A stretch of DNA of 64,000 nucleotides from Methanomassiliicoccales archaeon. GTDB lineage: Archaea > Thermoplasmatota > Thermoplasmata > Methanomassiliicoccales > JACIVX01. The first letter of the stretch is position 1. Every line of letters begins with the position of its first letter. This document shows, piece by piece, positions 60,852-64,000 of this stretch. The stretch lies in contig JAWCLO010000003.1 in assembly GCA_038850735.1 (NCBI GenBank), positions 1-64,000 on the forward strand, in the 5' to 3' direction. The notes beneath the pieces are model-generated. The model was not told where the DNA came from and searched no databases. It worked only from the letters and a program-made list of their open reading frames with translations. A program made the translations under genes and the position numbers.

Positions 60852-63473
60852 TTACTGTCTAACAGCCACCAACACACTGCCTATCTGTAGTGTATCAACT
60901 TCGAATCCTTCAAGCATGAGTTTCTTTTCAACATCTATCATGTCTTTCTCAATATTTGCGACGCTGCCATCCGATAAGACCACCTTCAATTCGCCTTTTG
61001 TAATCGCTTCAAAAATCTCGTTGCTATTGAGTTGATTAATGACCGACATGATTTCTTTTGCTTTTTCCCTAAATCTAGGCCCTATTTTTGATTTGTTTGG
61101 TCTGATACCAACAATGATTTCCTCGATCTTCGCATCCCCTACCATTTTCAGCTCCTTCGCTCTCACCGTTTCCATGATATCATCTTTGCATTCTGAAAGA
61201 ATGTCCACGCCTTCTCCGATGAGCTCAACCATGCCAAGAGGCTGATTGAGTGCAAGTCCCTTCTCTGATTTCCACGATCTGATCGCACTGATAATTTCTT
61301 TTGCAAGTTCCCCTTTTTTCTCCTCAACCTCGTCCACGAACAACGGCTCCGGCCATGATGAGATGTGGATACTCTCGTCGCCCTCATATTTCTTGAAGTT
61401 TGTTTGGTAGACCTCCTCAGTAACATGCGGAAGGAACGGCGCGAACATTTTCATTATACCCAGGCAAACTGTATACAGCGCGTATCTGGCACCGGCATCA
61501 TTTTCATTTGAAGTCCGGTATTTGACCATTTCAATGTAATGATCCGCAAATTCATGCCATGCGAACTGCTCAATTTCACGAACCGCCTTGTCAAATGCGT
61601 AATTATCGCAGTATTCCGTTACCATCTTCACGACGCGGCTATATTTGGATAGAATCCATCTATCCACTGTTCTCAGTTCTCCGCATATAGGTTTCTCCTT
61701 GATGATGCTGCCGACAAACTTACCCATGTTCCAGAGCTTATTACAAAGCCTTCCCCCGTGTATCACGTCTTTTTCCCTAAACGCATTGTCTTCCCCGAGG
61801 GAACACGTACAGGCATAATACCTCAATGCATCTGCTCCATTTCTCTCGAGAATAGGCATAGGATCAATGACGTTCCCCTTTGATGCATGCATTGGTGTAC
61901 CATCTGGTGCCATGATGAATCCGTGTATCATGATTTCGTTCCAAGGCCTCTCTCCAACAAGCAGCAATTCACGAAGTATCGTGTAGAACGCCCACGTCCT
62001 TATTATATCGTGTGACTGGGGTCTGAGCGACATGGGATAAAGTTTCCTAAATTTCTCCTCATCTCTCATCCAGAATGTGTTGTACAGAGGCGAGATGCTC
62101 GAATCCATCCACGTGTCAAAAACGTCTTCGCATCCCTTCAATGCTCCCCCACACCTAGGACACTTCTCAACAGGCGGTGGATCTACCGTCGGATCAACAT
62201 AGCAATCTTCCTCTCGGGCAGGAACGACTTCCCCGCATTCTACGCATTCCCACACTGGTATTGGCGTTGCAAAGTACCTCTGTCTGGATATCACCCAGTC
62301 CCATTCCAGCGAGTTTATCCAGTCTTTCAACCTGACTTTCATGAATTCGGGGAACCATCTGATCTCATCGGCTTTTGCTAATACTTCCTCCTTGAAGTCC
62401 AGTGTTTTGAGAAACCATTGGGGAATCTGCAAAAACTCTATAGGTTCGTGGCATCGCCAACAAGTTCCAACATTCTGTTCGATTTCAATTTGTTTGACGA
62501 GGAGACCCGCATTCTTCAGGTCTTCTAATATGCGCTTTCTAGCCTCCTTTATCTTGAGGCCTGCGTAAGGACCGGCAATCTCAGTCATACGTCCCTGCTC
62601 ATCGATCCCCTTTTCCAGCGATAAGCCATACTTCATCACCCACTCTAGATCATCCTTGTCGCCGATCGTGCAAATCATGACAACACCAGATCCAAAATGC
62701 GGATCGACTTTTGGGTCTGCGATAATTTTGACTTGTTTTTCGTAAATTGGAGTAAGAAGAGTTTTCCCGATGAGTGCCTTGTATTTCTCATCGTCAGGAT
62801 GTACCGCTACTATCTGGCATGTACAGATTAATTCTGGTCTCGTAGTTGCAATGATTACAAAATCATCAGAATCCTTGATCTTAAATTTGATGAAATTGAG
62901 GAAGGTCTTATTGCTTTCATACTCAACTTCAGCATCAGCAAGAGCTGTGATGCATCTTGGGCACCAGTTCACAGGGAATGTACCCTTATACACGAGCCCC
63001 TTCTTCAACATTCTGAGAAACGATATCTGGGTGATTCTCCTGTAGTACGGAGCGTCCGTCTGATAATAAATTGTTGGATCCATACAAGTGCCCAGGATCT
63101 CAAATTGCCTTGTCATTTCACCGATAAAGCTTTCAGCATAATTCTTGCATAGCTTGATGTACTCTTGTCTTGGAATGGATAACTTCGTGATGCCATATTC
63201 TTTTTCTACCTTAACTTCCGTTGGCGTGCCGTTAACATCGAAACACAGCGGGAAGAAAACATTGTAGCCTCTCATTCTCCTATATCTAGCTGCAAAATCG
63301 ATAAGCGAATAGCCTGTGGCATGGCCCAGGTGGAGAGCGCCAGATGTGTATCTGGGTGGATTATCGATACTGAAGACCGGCTTTGCTGAAGAAAAATCGA
63401 AGTGGTAAATGCCCCATTCCTTCCACTTTTTTTGCCACTTCCTTTCCGTAGGCACGGGATCGTACTGATTCAT
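60852..63473 (-). CDS. valS: Valyl-tRNA synthetase
   Basis: This 873-residue class I synthetase charges tRNA-Val and edits threonine. The HIGH motif is LHLGHATGYS, followed by FAARYRRMRGYNVFFP and FDVNGTPTEVKVEKE. The editing domain starts around TTRPELICTCQIVAVHP. The zinc-like CVECGE and CPRCGG pairs are present. The second motif, usually KMSKS, reads MHASKGNVIDP, with Ala in place of the second Lys. The anticodon-binding helix bundle and a beta-rich C-terminus follow. It converges on the helicase gene. Confidence 0.9.
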   Translation of the reverse strand: MNQYDPVPTERKWQKKWKEWGIYHFDFSSAKPVFSIDNPPRYTSGALHLGHATGYSLIDFAARYRRMRGYNVFFPLCFDVNGTPTEVKVEKEYGITKLSIPRQEYIKLCKNYAESFIGEMTRQFEILGTCMDPTIYYQTDAPYYRRITQISFLRMLKKGLVYKGTFPVNWCPRCITALADAEVEYESNKTFLNFIKFKIKDSDDFVIIATTRPELICTCQIVAVHPDDEKYKALIGKTLLTPIYEKQVKIIADPKVDPHFGSGVVMICTIGDKDDLEWVMKYGLSLEKGIDEQGRMTEIAGPYAGLKIKEARKRILEDLKNAGLLVKQIEIEQNVGTCWRCHEPIEFLQIPQWFLKTLDFKEEVLAKADEIRWFPEFMKVRLKDWINSLEWDWVISRQRYFATPIPVWECVECGEVVPAREEDCYVDPTVDPPPVEKCPRCGGALKGCEDVFDTWMDSSISPLYNTFWMRDEEKFRKLYPMSLRPQSHDIIRTWAFYTILRELLLVGERPWNEIMIHGFIMAPDGTPMHASKGNVIDPMPILERNGADALRYYACTCSLGEDNAFREKDVIHGGRLCNKLWNMGKFVGSIIKEKPICGELRTVDRWILSKYSRVVKMVTEYCDNYAFDKAVREIEQFAWHEFADHYIEMVKYRTSNENDAGARYALYTVCLGIMKMFAPFLPHVTEEVYQTNFKKYEGDESIHISSWPEPLFVDEVEEKKGELAKEIISAIRSWKSEKGLALNQPLGMVELIGEGVDILSECKDDIMETVRAKELKMVGDAKIEEIIVGIRPNKSKIGPRFREKAKEIMSVINQLNSNEIFEAITKGELKVVLSDGSVANIEKDMIDVEKKLMLEGFEVDTLQIGSVLVAVRQ

Positions 63474-63523
63474 AGGAAGGGGAAATAAGATGGGCGCACT
63501 AAAAAAGATTGCCCTGACTTCTA

Positions 63524-64000
63524 TCAGGAAGAATACTGCTTCCTCTTTCTCTGGTCTATCGCCTCTTCCTTTGACTCTCTGACCTTATTCGAAAGGGTAT
63601 GCATAAGTGATATTGTTGCCTTCATGAGGTTCCATTCCGTTGATTTAGCAACAAAGATCCTCTCTGCGGTAATCAAGCGTGCATTCAGACTGTACTTCGC
63701 AACATTGCCCGCTTCGTTATATTTTGACACATGGAGTGTGAATAATAGAGGTTTCGTTATCTTGGCAATCTTCTTCAGCTCTCTTTCGATTTCTTCGTCC
63801 ATTACATCGAGAGAAAGACGATCCTCGTCTTCCAAACCCGTTATCTGCACATATACCATTTCTCTAGCCCTGAACGAAGCCACGAGTTCCACGATGTCGT
63901 AGGTTGTAACAATCCCTTTAAGTTTCTCATCCTCCACGATAGGCAGCGTGGATATTCTATTGTCCAGCATGATTCTTATCGCTTCTTCGAGCGTGGTTCG
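63524..64000 (-). CDS. CBS-domain protein with C-terminal hibernation-factor-like domain (5' end outside window)
   Basis: The frame is open to the window edge; 159 codons of the 3' part are visible. It starts within a CBS domain (LEEAIRIMLDNRISTLPIVEDEKLKGIVTTYD split around the Leu-Pro turn). The C-terminal segment (TKPLLFTLHVSKYNE, NVAKYSLNARLIT, WNLMKATISLMHTL) resembles the beta-alpha core of ribosome hibernation factors. CBS domains bind adenosine nucleotides. Archaeal CBS proteins that bind ribosomes are known, so a nucleotide-sensing ribosome-inactivating factor is a reasonable guess. valS is about 50 bases downstream. Confidence 0.6.
   Translation of the reverse strand, partial: RTTLEEAIRIMLDNRISTLPIVEDEKLKGIVTTYDIVELVASFRAREMVYVQITGLEDEDRLSLDVMDEEIERELKKIAKITKPLLFTLHVSKYNEAGNVAKYSLNARLITAERIFVAKSTEWNLMKATISLMHTLSNKVRESKEEAIDQRKRKQYSS

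Overview
The window reads as a piece of an archaeal chromosome. Supporting evidence: archaeal-type replication factor C small subunit, ribosomal protein L40e, archaeal riboflavin genes (RibB, RibL, RibC, RibH), bifunctional phosphoglucose/phosphomannose isomerase, NcsA/TtuA-type tRNA thiolase, three-gene-type glutamate synthase, ADP-forming acyl-CoA synthetases, TATA boxes about 25 to 60 nt before genes, and an uncoded tRNA CCA end. A response regulator fused to DUF835 and a nicotinate phosphoribosyltransferase resembling the Thermoplasma one suggest Thermoplasmatota, perhaps near Methanomassiliicoccales. That placement is inference. No mcr gene is present, so methanogenesis cannot be claimed. 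I saw no CRISPR array, insertion sequence or prophage.

Layout. 1-3.96 kb: ftsZ 3' end, a multidomain PAPS-reductase-like protein, an aminotransferase, a small Cys-rich protein. 3.96-10.85 kb: a tightly coupled minus-strand operon encoding an HdrA-HdrA-MvhD fusion, an FrhB-like F420 protein and glutamate synthase domains GltB3 and GltB2, without the glutaminase subunit. 11.0-13.1 kb: riboflavin/FAD operon behind a palindromic operator candidate. 13.2-24.4 kb: housekeeping genes (pgi/pmi, glyA, ncsA, rfcS, rpl40e, eno, pncA-pncB, OsmC, Lrp). 25.2-29.1 kb: a CoA-transferase-fold pair lacking the catalytic Glu, followed by both subunits of an ADP-forming acyl-CoA synthetase. 29.2-39.7 kb: two UroD-family corrinoid methyltransferases around a corrinoid protein, an amidohydrolase and a class III aminotransferase, facing an Lrp / RACo-like activator / aldehyde ferredoxin oxidoreductase operon. 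40-43 kb: a CobW-like GTPase with a His-rich partner, then a radical SAM/SPASM protein with a TIGR04076 protein. 43-53.7 kb: TopA, NikR, a second acyl-CoA synthetase alpha subunit, AsnB-like, FolC, endonuclease III, HypA-HypD, and small proteins. 53.8-57.7 kb: AMP-forming Acs with a CoA transferase-GNAT fusion. 57.8-64 kb: a small zinc-ribbon gene behind a structured leader, a B3/B4 protein, tRNA-Gly(GCC), a DEAD-box helicase, ValS, and a CBS-domain protein cut by the window end.

Together the genes suggest an anaerobe built on ferredoxin, flavin and F420 chemistry. It would gain ATP from acyl-CoA thioesters, use corrinoid methyl transfer and tungsten/molybdenum aldehyde oxidation, and mature [NiFe] hydrogenases. 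The two strongest candidates for an undescribed system are the Hdr/FrhB-linked glutamate synthase operon, which might use F420H2 and possibly electron bifurcation, and the methyltransferase cluster. The latter resembles Mto-type O-demethylation modules but has two UroD-family enzymes and no MtrH-like partner.
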